The notes: generated from the sequence alone by a model not told the origin. DNA of 64,000 bases from Nitrosovibrio sp. Nv6 (GCF_900110495.1 NZ_FODX01000001.1:682001-746000); one strand, 5' to 3'. Positions 51,516 to 62,472 are shown, numbered from the stretch's first letter. Program-made: numbers and translations.

Positions 51516-51992
51516 ATGTCGGTAATAAGAGTTACAGCAGGAATACTGGTTATGACAGCGTTCTGCACGATGGCAAAAGCAGAGCTGATCGGTGAAGTGG
51601 ATACCGCCTTCCGGTGGCTGGGAAAGGATGATCGCGTGGTGATAGAAGCGTATGACGACCCCAAGGTACAGGGAGTGACTTGCTACGTTTCGCGCGCAAA
51701 GACCGGAGGCGTCAAAGGCACCGTGGGATTGGCGGAGGATAGAGCGGAAGCATCCATTGCCTGCCGGCAGGTGGCCGAAGTCCAGTTTCTGGAAAAGCTC
51801 CCCCGGCAGGAGGACGTGTTTACTGAACGCATGTCGATTCTGTTCAAGCGTCTGCACGTGGTCAGAGTGGTCGATTCCAGGCGCAACACGCTTATCTATC
51901 TTACCTATTCCGACAAATTGATAGAAGGAAGTCCCCAAAACAGTATTAGTGCTGTTCCCGTGGCACACCGAACGCCTGTTCCTGTCAAATAG
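51516..51992 (+). CDS. creA: CreA-family exported protein
   Basis: A 158-residue protein with ATGGAGGAAGA just before the ATG and a signal peptide (VTAGILVMTAFCTMAKA). The mature protein begins ELIGEVDTAFRWLGKDDRVV and has CYVSRAKTGGVKG, SIACRQV and FKRLHVVRVVD, matching the CreA family of periplasmic proteins of unknown function. The two Cys could form a disulfide. Monocistronic. Confidence 0.85.
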   Translation: MSVIRVTAGILVMTAFCTMAKAELIGEVDTAFRWLGKDDRVVIEAYDDPKVQGVTCYVSRAKTGGVKGTVGLAEDRAEASIACRQVAEVQFLEKLPRQEDVFTERMSILFKRLHVVRVVDSRRNTLIYLTYSDKLIEGSPQNSISAVPVAHRTPVPVK

Positions 51993-52402
51993 ACTGCCTG
52001 ATAGCAACTTGATAATGGCAGGTGTCAGTTCGCCACTACAAAGCCAGCATGTGTGACCAAACTACTACGAAGCACGACGCCCAACCGTTCCCATCCTGCA
52101 AGGCGATGAATGCCGCCACAAGAGAAAACGAAAACCCTTGCGGGCGCCGCCCTTTTCAAAAGACGATCTCCCAACATTTTTTAACAGCGCCGCTGCTTGA
52201 AAGACTGTGGACCAAGGTGAATGAGAATCGATAACTTACGTACGCTACCGTACGGACTCATTCTGGAGGGCTAAATAAAATAACAGGAATTGGCTTCACC
52301 ATCCGCAGGCACGACGACGCAGCTAATAGAAGCGGACGCGGGTGGAACCAGTCAAGGAGCCATCAAAATCCATAATTTATCATTCTGAAGGAGGCAAACT
52401 AA
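51993..52402. other. Intergenic region between creA and the CHRD gene
   Basis: No supported gene; a frame at 52022-52234 lacks a ribosome site. The right end has GAAGGAGG before the CHRD gene. Confidence 0.4.
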
Positions 52403-52855
52403 ATGAGCGCAATTGTTCAAAAATCCAGATTCTCCCTGGCTATCGTTGCATTGATTGCTGGCGCACTGACTCTGGCTGGAGGCGCAGGACTAGCGACTGC
52501 GGGTGAAATCAAGGTAAATCTGAGCGGAGACCAGGAAGTGCCGCCCGTCCAAACCTCCGCGACCGGCAGCGGCGCCATAACGGTCGAGGACGATAAATCT
52601 GTCAAAGGCAAGATCACCACGTCCGATATAAAAGGCACAGGAGCGCATATTCACGAGGGAGCAGTGGGTAAAAATGGCCCTGATATCATTACGCTCAAAA
52701 AGACCGGTGACAATGAGTGGTTGGTTCCAGATGGCGCACAATTGACCGATGCGCAATACGACGCCTTCAAGGCAGGAAACCTGTACGTCAACGTGCATAG
52801 CGACGCGCATAAGAGCGGGGAAATACGCGGTCAGTTGAAACGGGTGCTCCACTGA
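52403..52855 (+). CDS. CHRD-domain exported protein
   Basis: A 150-residue protein with a signal peptide (LAIVALIAGALTLAGGAGLA) and a CHRD domain: KVNLSGDQEVPPVQTSATGS, IKGTGAHIHEGAVGKNGPDI and NLYVNVHSDAHKSGEIRGQL. CHRD domains appear in secreted and extracellular-matrix proteins. Role likely at the cell surface. Strong ribosome site (AGGAGG). Confidence 0.88.
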   Translation: MSAIVQKSRFSLAIVALIAGALTLAGGAGLATAGEIKVNLSGDQEVPPVQTSATGSGAITVEDDKSVKGKITTSDIKGTGAHIHEGAVGKNGPDIITLKKTGDNEWLVPDGAQLTDAQYDAFKAGNLYVNVHSDAHKSGEIRGQLKRVLH

Positions 52856-52935
52856 AACTCTGATATAGGCCGTCAGCGCCGCTGGTCCCTCAAGACTGGC
52901 GGCGATTCGAATATATTTTCCTAGGCGAGCACATC

Positions 52936-53181
52936 ATGACGAAGTATTATTCTCAAAATCGGCCGAATGGACCGAATGGACCGGGTAAGCCGGACAGGCC
53001 CGATGGCCCCGAACCCCATCCCGACCGCTCCCCCGACAGACCTGTGGAAGACCCTCCTCGTCCTATCGATCCTGACAAACCAAGAAGGGATCCGGAGAAA
53101 CCTGTAGACCCTCGGCCGTATGATCCTGATCCAACGCCAGGTGATCCGATCACAGACCCGGCGGATGAGCCTTTACTATAA
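52936..53181 (+). CDS. Pro/Asp-rich low-complexity protein
   Basis: An 81-residue frame, 81 bases after the CHRD gene. Composition is strongly biased to Pro, Asp, Arg and Gly (GPNGPGKPDRPDGPEP, PDKPRRDPEKPVDP), indicating an unfolded charged chain with no signal peptide. Coding bias matches such repeats, but an antisense frame over the same bases is also open, so the gene call is moderate. Confidence 0.55.
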   Translation: MTKYYSQNRPNGPNGPGKPDRPDGPEPHPDRSPDRPVEDPPRPIDPDKPRRDPEKPVDPRPYDPDPTPGDPITDPADEPLL

Positions 53182-53223
53182 AATTCAAAGTTCAAAGGTA
53201 CGACCGTTGATCCGAATCGTACA

Positions 53224-54540
53224 TCAATGTATGCCTTCCCGGCTCTTGTCGACTTGAGCTGCCGTAATCAGGCTGGCACGATTGCCCCATGCGTTGCGGA
53301 TATACGATAAAACCAGCGCGACCTCGCCATCATGTAGAGCCTGTGCGAATGGCGGCATGCCGTAAGGACGCGGATTACCCGCGGTAACTGGCGGATAGCC
53401 CCCATTGAGAACGCTGCGAATCACGTTAATCGGGGGAGTCATGGTGACAGCGCGATTACCCGCCAGAGGTGGATAGATGCCCGGGGCGCCTTGCCCCGAA
53501 GCCCCATGGCAATCCTGACAATATTGTTTGTAGATTCTGGCGCCCTGCCGCAACCAATTCTGCACTTCCTCGGTAAGAGCTGGAGCGTTTGCTCGCGAAC
53601 GCGGCTTGCTCTCGGGTAATGATTTCAGATAAACGGCCATTGCAAGTGCGTCCTCCCTTGTCAAATGCTGAAGGCTTTGCCCCACGACTTCCGCCATGGG
53701 ACCCGACATAGTCGCTCGCGACGAGACGCCAGTGACGAGTAACTGCACAATCTCTCCCACCGTCCAGTCGGCCGAGCCTGCTTCCACACTCGAGGTTAAC
53801 GATGGGGCATACCAGTTCGAGCCCATGATCTGTCCTCCCCCAAGAGTAGCGTCCCCCTCGGCACTTCTCATACCGACAAGAGGATTGCGTTCCGTATGAC
53901 AAGCACCGCAATGCCCGAGTCCCTGCACCAGGTAAGCGCCGCGGTTCCATTCGTCGCTTTTGTTACGGTCCAGCTGATAAAGGCCGGGCTTGAAATAAAT
54001 TGCGCGCCAGAGACTCAGCAGTGGCTGCAAATCGTAGGGAAAATTGATCCGACTGGGTGGATTACGCTGGGCGACGGGCGCAAGCGATTGAAGATGGCTA
54101 AAAATGGCGTCGGAGTCCTCGCGCGTGACTTTTGTGTATTCTGTATAAGGAAAGGCCGGGTACAAGGGACGACCATCGCGGGACTTGCCCTCGTGCATCG
54201 CCTTCCAGAAATCCTCTTCATTCCAGTCGCCGATACCGGTTGCCTTATCGGGCGTGATATTAGTCGTGATAAACGTCCCGAAGGGCGTGGACAGGCTTCG
54301 ACCACCGGCGTAGGCCGGACCACCTTGAGCTGTATGGCATCCCACGCAATTAGCTGCTCGCGCAAGATAAGCACCCCGGGCGCGCTGCTGCTCCGCGGGT
54401 ATAATCATTTCAGGCTTTCCTTCCTTTTCTGTGATCGGTGCGCCCATCAATTCAAATGAAAAGCCCGAATCGATTAGAGCCGCCAAAGCTGCCAAACCAA
54501 GCAGGCATGTGAGCGTCGCGGCAACAAGGTACAGTTTCAC
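53224..54540 (-). CDS. Membrane-anchored three-haem cytochrome c
   Basis: A 438-residue protein with an N-terminal TM anchor (YLVAATLTCLLGLAALAAL) and three CxxCH haem-binding motifs: CVGCH at 65-69, CGACH (~213) and CQDCH (~342). Overall layout resembles the cytochrome subunit of alcohol/aldehyde dehydrogenases. It should pass electrons from a periplasmic dehydrogenase or from its partner cytochrome to the respiratory chain. It overlaps the upstream gene by four bases, forming an operon with it. Confidence 0.88.
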   Translation of the reverse strand: MKLYLVAATLTCLLGLAALAALIDSGFSFELMGAPITEKEGKPEMIIPAEQQRARGAYLARAANCVGCHTAQGGPAYAGGRSLSTPFGTFITTNITPDKATGIGDWNEEDFWKAMHEGKSRDGRPLYPAFPYTEYTKVTREDSDAIFSHLQSLAPVAQRNPPSRINFPYDLQPLLSLWRAIYFKPGLYQLDRNKSDEWNRGAYLVQGLGHCGACHTERNPLVGMRSAEGDATLGGGQIMGSNWYAPSLTSSVEAGSADWTVGEIVQLLVTGVSSRATMSGPMAEVVGQSLQHLTREDALAMAVYLKSLPESKPRSRANAPALTEEVQNWLRQGARIYKQYCQDCHGASGQGAPGIYPPLAGNRAVTMTPPINVIRSVLNGGYPPVTAGNPRPYGMPPFAQALHDGEVALVLSYIRNAWGNRASLITAAQVDKSREGIH

Positions 54541-55274
54541 CGAAGTGAGCCCCCGTGAACGATGCTTTCACAACGCTTTGCCATCTCGATGGGCAGAACG
54601 GTAGCCGGGCTACCATTCTGTGGAACAGGCTGCGCTGCCAGCCATGCTGCAACAGCGTTCGCCTCCTCGGTGGTAAGCTGTTTTGCGATTTCCGACATGC
54701 AGTCCGCCGTTTGCCCACGTATCAATCCGCCGTTCCTCCAGGCGCCCAACTGGGCCACCATGTAAACGCGCGGAAGACCCAACAAACCCGGAATAAATGG
54801 TGCCGTACCCATTAACTCTTTACCGTGGCATTCGGTGCACGCCGGAATTTTTCGCGTGGGATCTCCCTGATTGATGAGCTTTTGGGCAAGCCTGATTTCG
54901 GCTGGCGATGAAACCATGCGTTCTGGTGGCGGGTAAGGCTGCTTAAGTGTGGAAAAATAGGCGGCCATTTCCACAAGATATGAGTCAGTCATATTCGAAA
55001 GCAGCAGGGCCATAGGCCGGTAATAGCGCTGCCCATCGCGGAAATTGCGCAACTGATTGAACAAATAGCCTTCTGGTTTTCCCGCGATACGCGGGTAATA
55101 GTCCCCCCGCCCTTTTTTATCTTCCAGATCATGGCAGACAATGCAGGGTTTTACCCGCTCCGCCATGGTGTCCGGCACATCGACCGGACCCATGGTGGCG
55201 GCTAACCCGCTTGCATTGGCGAGCCCGCTATAAATACCGAATAAAAAAAGAGTTATAAAAACCGGTCGTCTCAT
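54537..55274 (-). CDS. Exported di-haem cytochrome c
   Basis: A 245-residue protein with a signal peptide (VFITLFLFGIYSGLANA) and two CxxCH motifs (CIVCH and CTECH), typical of cytochrome c4/c553-like two-domain proteins. Its 3' end overlaps the three-haem cytochrome gene start (ATGA type), so they are co-expressed and probably form an electron-transfer pair. The promoter should lie right of 55274. Confidence 0.88.
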   Translation of the reverse strand: MRRPVFITLFLFGIYSGLANASGLAATMGPVDVPDTMAERVKPCIVCHDLEDKKGRGDYYPRIAGKPEGYLFNQLRNFRDGQRYYRPMALLLSNMTDSYLVEMAAYFSTLKQPYPPPERMVSSPAEIRLAQKLINQGDPTRKIPACTECHGKELMGTAPFIPGLLGLPRVYMVAQLGAWRNGGLIRGQTADCMSEIAKQLTTEEANAVAAWLAAQPVPQNGSPATVLPIEMAKRCESIVHGGSLR

Positions 55275-55608
55275 GAGTCACCGCTTACAGCTACAGGATT
55301 TTACTGATGAGACTATGACAGCCTGACGAAGTTGCCGCAAGGGATGTCTCCAAGTGACGTCTTTCCCGCAGGTTATTTCAAAGCCCGTACACTACTGACG
55401 CGTTATGGCGGCCATGACAATAGAATCGCCGCGGAATGCAGGCGATTATTGCTTGCTCTTTCACTCTTTCGGACGCATTGGCGCTGCTCCAATTACGCTC
55501 TTCGCTCCCTGCTTGTGCTTGCATAAGCCGCCTCCGCGGCGAAATAGCGTTATTCTGCTAGACTGAACCATGCATGACGCGCTCGGGTTTCTATGGATGG
55601 AGGCGTAA
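55275..55608. other. Divergent region between cytochrome operon and membrane protein gene
   Basis: About 330 bases. A frame at 55332-55526 has no ribosome site. The region should hold promoters for both flanking genes. Confidence 0.4.
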
Positions 55609-57084
55609 ATGTTCGGTTCAAATATATTGGAAGTCGCGATCGGTATCATATTTGTCTACTTGCTGCTCAGCCTGATATGCACCGCACTCAACGAGGGGAT
55701 CGCATCGTTAATTGACAAGCGGGGAAAAAACCTCGTGGAAGGTATTAAAAACCTTCTCAACGATCCGAAATTTACCGGATTGGCGCAGCAAGTCTACAAT
55801 CACGGACTGATAGGCGGCATTTCGCAGTACGCGTCCAATCCGGACAAACGGACTCGCTTGCCATCGTACATGTCCTCTTCGAATTTCTCGCTCGCTTTGC
55901 TGGATATTCTTGCTGCCCGCGGCGCTATTGCAGGCAAATACGGCGAACTACTGGATAATGCCGAAAGCGCGGAAGACGCATATGAAGAAGCTCGGGAAGC
56001 AGCGGCAGGATCGCCTAACGATCGCAATCTTGCTGACGCCGCCAATCAGGCGAAAACTGCTCGGGACCAGACCCGCGCAAGGCTGGAAACTCTCGCTGAC
56101 CAGGCAAAGACGGCATATGATCAGGCCCTGCAAGCTTCCAGTGCAGCGCCTGGCGACGCCGATCTCGCCAGGAAGACAGCACAGTCCAGGAATAGCATCA
56201 ACAGTATAAACGCTGCCGTGAAAATGCTGGACGCGCGCCGAGCCGCTGTTGCTTCCGCAAAAAATCCCAGGGAGGTCAAGTTGCTGCTGACGGCAAGCGC
56301 CACTTTGAAAGAGGCGCTTGCCTATGCCCGCGAGTTTGCCGCCCAGCATCCAGATCCACTGGGCAACATTCAGGAAGGACTGAGGAAGCTTCCCGAAGGG
56401 CATACCAAAGAAACCCTTCTTGTCCTTGTCGATAAAACCCGCCGTGAAGTCACTGCCATCGAACACCAAGCGGAAGCCTTCCGGGAGAATCTTGAAGGCT
56501 GGTTCAACAACGCCATGGAAAGGGTTGGCGGCTGGTACAAGCGCTGGACGCAACGGGTGCTGCTTTGTCTTGCCGCCATAGTCGTTGTCATTTCCAACGC
56601 AGATACTGTGATGCTTATTCAGCGGCTTTCCAAAGACAACGCTCTGCGCGCATCACTCGTTGCTGCCGCACAGGACGCGGTGAAGACCCAGCCCGCCGTA
56701 AAGCTGGCCGAGCCAACATCGGAAGGAATGTCGCCTGCACCCGCGGAATCACAACCCGGTCCAAGCACAGGAATGAGCGGCGCACCGGGTTTGCAAGCGG
56801 TTCTTGAAGCGGCCGAGAACATCAAGTTACCAGTAGGATGGTCATTTGATCCAAATAACCGCGAGGATCCCGGATATTTTGAAAGCCCCGAGCTGTCGTG
56901 GAAATTCGCCCGCTGGACGTTTTACAAATTGTTCGGCCTGCTGGTTTCCATACTCGCCGTCTCAATGGGAGCGCCCTTCTGGTTTGATACATTAAACAAG
57001 TTCGTCAATCTACGCAGCGCGGGCACCCGGCCAGGCGAGACAAGCAAGGGTGGCGGTCGGAGCGCCCGTCGGGGTGGGCAGTAG
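55609..57084 (+). CDS. Membrane protein with coiled-coil region, unrecognised
   Basis: A 491-residue protein (GGAGG five bases before ATG). TM helix at ~8-28 (EVAIGIIFVYLLLSLICTAL), a long Ala-rich coiled-coil-like stretch (~105-270), a second TM (VLLCLAAIVVVISNADTVML ~325-345) and a third (LFGLLVSILAVSMGAPFWF ~445-465). The C-terminal tail is Gly/Arg-rich. A conserved FDTLNKFVNLRSAG segment ends the core. Function unknown. Confidence 0.75.
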   Translation: MFGSNILEVAIGIIFVYLLLSLICTALNEGIASLIDKRGKNLVEGIKNLLNDPKFTGLAQQVYNHGLIGGISQYASNPDKRTRLPSYMSSSNFSLALLDILAARGAIAGKYGELLDNAESAEDAYEEAREAAAGSPNDRNLADAANQAKTARDQTRARLETLADQAKTAYDQALQASSAAPGDADLARKTAQSRNSINSINAAVKMLDARRAAVASAKNPREVKLLLTASATLKEALAYAREFAAQHPDPLGNIQEGLRKLPEGHTKETLLVLVDKTRREVTAIEHQAEAFRENLEGWFNNAMERVGGWYKRWTQRVLLCLAAIVVVISNADTVMLIQRLSKDNALRASLVAAAQDAVKTQPAVKLAEPTSEGMSPAPAESQPGPSTGMSGAPGLQAVLEAAENIKLPVGWSFDPNNREDPGYFESPELSWKFARWTFYKLFGLLVSILAVSMGAPFWFDTLNKFVNLRSAGTRPGETSKGGGRSARRGGQ

Positions 57085-57181
57085 CTCATCTTCGAGTCGC
57101 GCAGCGAAGAAACCGGCCTCAGCCCGAGCATTAACCTTGGGGAAGAGATGACGAACCAGGCAGGCTCAACAGCCGAACTTT

Positions 57182-58711
57182 ATGAATATACTCATTATCG
57201 TTGATGAACCTGAAGACTGGCCTCTGCAGATTCCTGATGTAACGATTGTCGCGGCGCAAACCTATCTGACCGATCCCGCTTTCGCCGTTGACGATACCGT
57301 TGACCATGCCATAGGCCATGGGACCAACACCGACCGTGGCAGGAATGCGATGAGCCGCTCTGTCAAATTATTCAATCTTTGCAAATCCTACCACTACCAG
57401 GGCTCGGGTTATTACGTTTCGTTGCTTGCCGAGGCACGGGGGCATAAACCGCTGCCGAAGGTCGGCGCCATCGAAGATTTACAGTCCTGGAATCTGGTGC
57501 GCCATCTTACCGAGGACATGAATGACCTGATCCAGCGGAAACTGTCGCCGCTGCCCGCGGACAGTCTCGAACTCGGCGTTTACTTCGGCCGCGATACAGC
57601 CGGCTACCATCCACTCAGCCATCAACTTTTCAATTTGTTGCAGGTGCCTCTCCTGTCGGCTCGTTTTGAACGCCATCGCAACCGATGGAGCCTGCGAAGT
57701 GTTCGGGCCATTGGCGCCGGCGATATACCTTCTGATCACCAGGAGTTTGCAGTGCGTGCGGCTACCGAGTATTTCACGGGACGCAGGCAATGGTCGGAGA
57801 AACATCCGCCGCGCTTCGATCTTGCCATCCTCCACGATCCAGATAATCCCGAGCCCCCTTCCAATGCAAAAGCCTTGCAAAAATTCAAAAAGGCTGCGGA
57901 AGAACTGAGCATGCGAGTGGAATTCATCACACGTTCGGACATGCGCCGACTACCTCAGTTCGACGCCTTATTCATTCGCGACACAACCTTTGTCAACCAC
58001 TATACATACCGTTTCTCCAGGCTGGCAACAGCAGAAAGACTAGTGGTAATCGATGACCCGGACTCCATCCTCAAGTGCAATAACAAAGTCTATCTGGCGG
58101 AACTCCTCGCTCAGCATAATTTACCGACCCCAAAAACGCTATTGGTGCACCGTGACAATATTTCCCGAATCGTCCCGGAACTGGGTCTTCCCTGTATTCT
58201 GAAACAGCCGGACAGTTCGTTCTCGCGCGGGGTGATAAAGGTCGAAACAGAAGCCGAACTGATACCCAGGGTAACCGAACTGCTGGCAAAATCGGTACTG
58301 ATTATTGCCCAGGAATGGCTGCCTACCCGATTCGACTGGCGGGTTGGCATACTCGACCGGAAAGTGTTATTTGTCGCCAAATACTACTTTCCCGCAGCAC
58401 ATTGGCAGGTCATCAAGCGCGACGAAGGCCGGCGCAAGCTGAGCGAAGGTCCAACACAGGCTGTTCCGATAGACGAGACGCCTGAAGAAGTAATCAGGAT
58501 TGCGCTTGAATCGGCCAATCTCATCGGTGCGGGATTCTACGGCGTGGATATCAAGCAGGTGGGTAACCGCTGCAGTGTAATCGAGGTCAATGACAATCCG
58601 AATGTGGATGCCGGCAATGAAGATGCCGTGCTGAAGGATGTGCTCTACCGGGAAGTGATGGGTGTTTTCCTGAAGCGCATCGAAACACACAAACAAGGCA
58701 ATCCTCGATGA
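57182..58711 (+). CDS. RimK-type ATP-grasp protein with N-terminal RLAN domain
   Basis: A 509-residue protein. Residues 1-200 match the RimK-like N-terminal domain (KLFNLCKSYHYQGSGYYVSL, EARGHKPLP). Residues ~280-500 are an ATP-grasp domain: DDPDSILKCNNKVYLAELLA, LPCILKQPDSSFSRGVIKVE, and VIEVNDNPNVDAG. ATP-grasp ligases join a carboxylate to an amine using ATP. Substrate is probably an amino acid or peptide; no partner GNAT is visible here. Starts 97 bases after the membrane protein gene. Confidence 0.85.
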   Translation: MNILIIVDEPEDWPLQIPDVTIVAAQTYLTDPAFAVDDTVDHAIGHGTNTDRGRNAMSRSVKLFNLCKSYHYQGSGYYVSLLAEARGHKPLPKVGAIEDLQSWNLVRHLTEDMNDLIQRKLSPLPADSLELGVYFGRDTAGYHPLSHQLFNLLQVPLLSARFERHRNRWSLRSVRAIGAGDIPSDHQEFAVRAATEYFTGRRQWSEKHPPRFDLAILHDPDNPEPPSNAKALQKFKKAAEELSMRVEFITRSDMRRLPQFDALFIRDTTFVNHYTYRFSRLATAERLVVIDDPDSILKCNNKVYLAELLAQHNLPTPKTLLVHRDNISRIVPELGLPCILKQPDSSFSRGVIKVETEAELIPRVTELLAKSVLIIAQEWLPTRFDWRVGILDRKVLFVAKYYFPAAHWQVIKRDEGRRKLSEGPTQAVPIDETPEEVIRIALESANLIGAGFYGVDIKQVGNRCSVIEVNDNPNVDAGNEDAVLKDVLYREVMGVFLKRIETHKQGNPR

Positions 58712-58932
58712 GCAATCAGTGACCTTCCTCAGGCACACAGCTCATACTTTTATAGGGCCGCCTGGAAAATAATGTGCCGAAGGACAGCACAATTACGGGC
58801 TCCCAATACCGGAATAGGGGATACGAAACGCAGGAATGCGTGTGTTGCGCTTGCATGGCAACCAATATTAAAAAGCTCCTTGTATCTATGTAACAAGAAG
58901 GCTACAAGCGTGCGGATGATTGAAAAGTTGCC

Positions 58933-61900
58933 TCAAGCCAGGCTGTATCCCGTTGAGGAAAGGGAATCGTGGCTTTCGCCAAGATTTAGCAAGTGTTCCC
59001 GCAAGGGGTCTGATACTTGAAGAGAGTTGAGCAGTTGATCGATCTCATCCTGTTTTTTTGATCGGCAGTGGCTCATCCTTCTCACATCATCCAGCCGGTG
59101 ATACAGTTTTTCTCCAGTCGCGTAGACCTTCCACGCGGCAAGGGGAGTTTCCGCGCTTTCCACGATTTCGAGCGCCTCCGCAATATGTGAATGCGCTTCG
59201 TCCAAAGCCTCTTCCGTTATCGCAATCTCGGCAAACAGGCGGTGCCCGAGTGCAAGATAGGTGCGCTCGGGCGGACCGCTGGAAAGATCACATAAGCGCT
59301 GCGCATAGTGACGCGCCTTATCCAGTTTTCCCAGTGCGAGCCATGTTTCCCCCGCTCCAAGGCAGGCAGGGAAGAAATAGTTGGAGAATATCGGGAGAGC
59401 CTTATTCTTTTCCGCCTGAAAAAAAGCGTCAAAGCATCGAATGGCGCCAGCATAATCCTTTAGTCCGTACAGGGCATTTCCCAGGATTGCGGAACAATGA
59501 ACCGTGACGAAATCAGCCCAGGCACCGACGCCTTCCGACAGCGCTTCCTCGCAATACGCTTTAGCACCCAAAAAATCACCGCCCGCCACATGCAACCAGC
59601 CCATCAAGATGTGCCGATGCAACCGAAGCAGCAAACCGCCGTCATGCCACTCGAATGCACGCCTGCTTTGCTCTGCAGTCTCGCGCAATCTGCCCCAATC
59701 ACCGCTATGCAGCAGAGTTAAACCATAGTAGTAATGGCCCGCCATGAACATGTAGCCATCTCCCAACAGGCGCGATAACGCTAGCGCTTCAACTGCTGTC
59801 GTCGCAGCGCTCTGGTAATTCGAGGCTAGCAATTCAACGTAAATGTGCTGGGTCAACCGCGAGTGAAGCGCTAGCGGATTTCCCGTTGCGCGAACCGCAT
59901 CCATGGATTCGTGACATGCGGCAGAATATTCCTTCCGCCACGGCCGCAACAATAGGTTCAGGCCGCCCCACATGCCCTTGACAATCGCCTGAAGGACCTT
60001 GTCTTCAAGGGCTACGGAAGCTGAAAGCGCTTGCTCCGCGAACTCGAGACACTCAAGGCGATTCAACAAAACAAGGACTCGACTTAATTCGAGGAGCCCT
60101 ACAACCTGTTCCCGGCTATTTCCCAAGGCTCTTGCCACCGCCAGCATTTTCTCCAGATCGGTTTTCGCTCCCGCCATGTCGCCCATCGAACGCCTTACCG
60201 CCGCTGATTGCTTGAGGAGGCTCATGCTTGTTTTCGCCTGTTGCTCCGTAGGTAAACGTTCTATTACCTGAAAGGCGTGCACCAGGTAGTCGTGCGCCTG
60301 CCGATTGGCAAAGCGCCGGGTGCTGTTGTCAGCTGCCTGTACCAGATAGCGGATCGTTCGAAGCCAATCCCACCCGTTTTCAAAGTGCAGAGCGAGTTCA
60401 CCTGCGTGCTCGACGTTTTGCTCGCCGTATAACGCTTCAAGGCATTCTCCAATGCGAAGGTGCATTCGTATCGCTTCAGCGGAAGAAAGCCGCTGGTAGA
60501 GGACTTCAAGATAAAGGCATGGCGGAATGCATAGTGGCCCGCAACATCCCCTTTCGCGCTTTGCTCCATTCCATCGAATACCAATATCTGGCCGCGTCTG
60601 ACCAAGGTATTGCAGCAACGGTCTACCTCGACGATCTCCATACTCAGGACAGCGCAAAGCAGGCTCGCCCGAAACTGCATTCCGGCCACACTCGCTGCCG
60701 TCAGAATGCGCTGCTCCTCCGGACTCAACCGCTCGATTTCACGTTCTATAACCCTGCGGATTGTTTCCGGCAGCGCTGTATCCACCGCAATTTTTTGAGA
60801 CGACGGCGACCATTGATGCTGGTTTATCAAGTATTCGATCAGATTGGATATGAACAAAGGATGCCCGCCGGTTCTGATAAAAAGCGATTGGCTCATCGAG
60901 TCGGGAATGTCTGTGCGTGGAAAACGCCGAGTGAGGTAATGTTTGACTTCGTCGCGGGAAAACGGCTCAAGCGCAACTTCGGAACAAATTCCCCTCAGTT
61001 GCAAATCCCGATGGATCATCGTAACCGGGTGCACCTGCTGGCTTGCATCGACGGGCCGATATGTCGCGAGCACCATCAGGCACGCCGACACATGACGCTG
61101 TGCAAGCAGACTTAAAAAATCCAGTGTTGCGTGATCACTCCAATGGACATCCTCAAGCACGAGAATCAAAGGCACCTTGCTCAAGGTTTCCAGCAACTCG
61201 CAGCCTTCTCGCACCATGCGTTCACGGTTTGCGCCGAAAATCTCACGCTGAAGCGCTGCGCGCTCCTCGGGTTGCAGCACTGACGGCAATTGCGCAAGCC
61301 AAACCGGCGCGTACCGATACAACAGCTCGACGAGTCTCCTTCCCTCAGGCGCACTGCAACGCTTTTCAATAGCCTCGATCATAGGGAGCAGCGCTTCACC
61401 CTGGCCAAAGCGCTCTACGCAACGCATGCGCAAGACGCCCGGATTTTGGCTGGATACCGCGGAGAGAAACATCTCGATCTGCGTCGTTTTGCCGATTCCG
61501 CTCTCCCCTGTGACGAAAACGACCTGGCGTGAACCTTTCATTGATTTCTGCCAAATAGCCAGCAGACGAGTTTGTGGCGACCCCCGGTCTATCCAATATG
61601 CGGCTGCATCAGGTAGCTGGTTTTTGGGGAAAATCACGGAGACTGCTTCTTCCGTTTCCTGTGGAGATTTAGTAACCGGTGCAATGAAACGGTAGCCGCG
61701 CCTGGGGACGGTTAAAAGGTAGCTTGGAGCTGAAACACTGTCACCGAGGGTCCGGCGCAATTCGTTAATGCACACTTTCAGCACTGCTTCCCCAACGCAG
61801 CGGTGCTGCCATACCTCATCAAGCAACTCATCCTTCGTCACAAGCGTGCCCGACCGCTCCGCGAGATAGCACAACATGGCGAAACTCTTCGGACGTAACC

Positions 61901-61982
61901 GCACTACCTGATCGCCGCGCCACAGGATCGCGTTGGTTTTATCCAGCCTGAAAGGATGGAATTCCAAGTAATTTGTCTGCAC
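58933..61982 (-). pseudogene. wHTH-ATPase-TPR transcriptional regulator, broken by a single frameshift
   Basis: The 5' part (61982 leftward) codes for an OmpR-type winged helix (VLKVCINELRRTLGDSVSAP, RRGYRFIAPV) and an AAA/STAND ATPase with Walker A GESGIGKTT and Walker B-like LILVLEDVHWSD. At about 60515 the frame shifts: the first frame runs FRHAFILKSSTS while the next gives LYLEVLYQRLSSAEAI, which continues as a TPR-like helical domain to 58933. Restoring one base in GCC-TTT joins them (A-L-Y-L-E-V). Total ~1015 residues. Type of protein: a large ligand-sensing transcription regulator. It may be a real mutation or a sequencing error. Confidence 0.8.
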
Positions 61983-62103
61983 TCCATTGCTCCTGGCACA
62001 TCTTGACCTTGTGGAAGAGGTCGAAAAAATAAACTCAGCAATATTTAACCGATATTTAACCGAATCTTTATGAATTTTCCTTTCAATTCCGCGATTCTAG
62101 CTG

Positions 62104-62472
62104 ATGAATAATCAAGAGAAGCACGTAATGAAGAAATCAAATTTACTAGACATGTTTGGCCTGAGCGGTGACCCGTCGGAAGTGGACCGGTTGGAAAAAT
62201 TGCTTCCCCATCTTGCATCAGTCGCGCTTGATGCGCCTGCGGCGGGTTCCAGCACTGCCTGCTTGCCGCTCATGATTACAATAATTGCCTCCGGGTATGA
62301 GCCGGGCGTGTTGTTTTCTGGTTCTCTACTGGCCCCGCTCCCAAGCTCATGCTCAGGCGTTACATTTTATCAACTGTTAGGAAGAAGAGGGAAATATGAA
62401 GATGTGGAAAGCAATACCGGTTTTATTCGCTTCAACTGTACTGGCCGGCTGTGCCACCATCATGGGGAATAG
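62104..62472 (+). CDS. Doubtful small hypothetical protein
   Basis: A frame of 122 residues (ATG 62104 or 62128). The first ~40 residues look coherent (KKSNLLDMFGLSGDPSEVDR), but the later half loses coding character and its last 77 bases overlap the lipoprotein gene in another frame. If real it is probably a short protein ending earlier by frameshift. Confidence 0.25.
   Translation: MNNQEKHVMKKSNLLDMFGLSGDPSEVDRLEKLLPHLASVALDAPAAGSSTACLPLMITIIASGYEPGVLFSGSLLAPLPSSCSGVTFYQLLGRRGKYEDVESNTGFIRFNCTGRLCHHHGE

Noticed and set aside
51274-51525. 83-residue frame before creA
   Set aside because: Overlaps the creA start and has no ribosome site.
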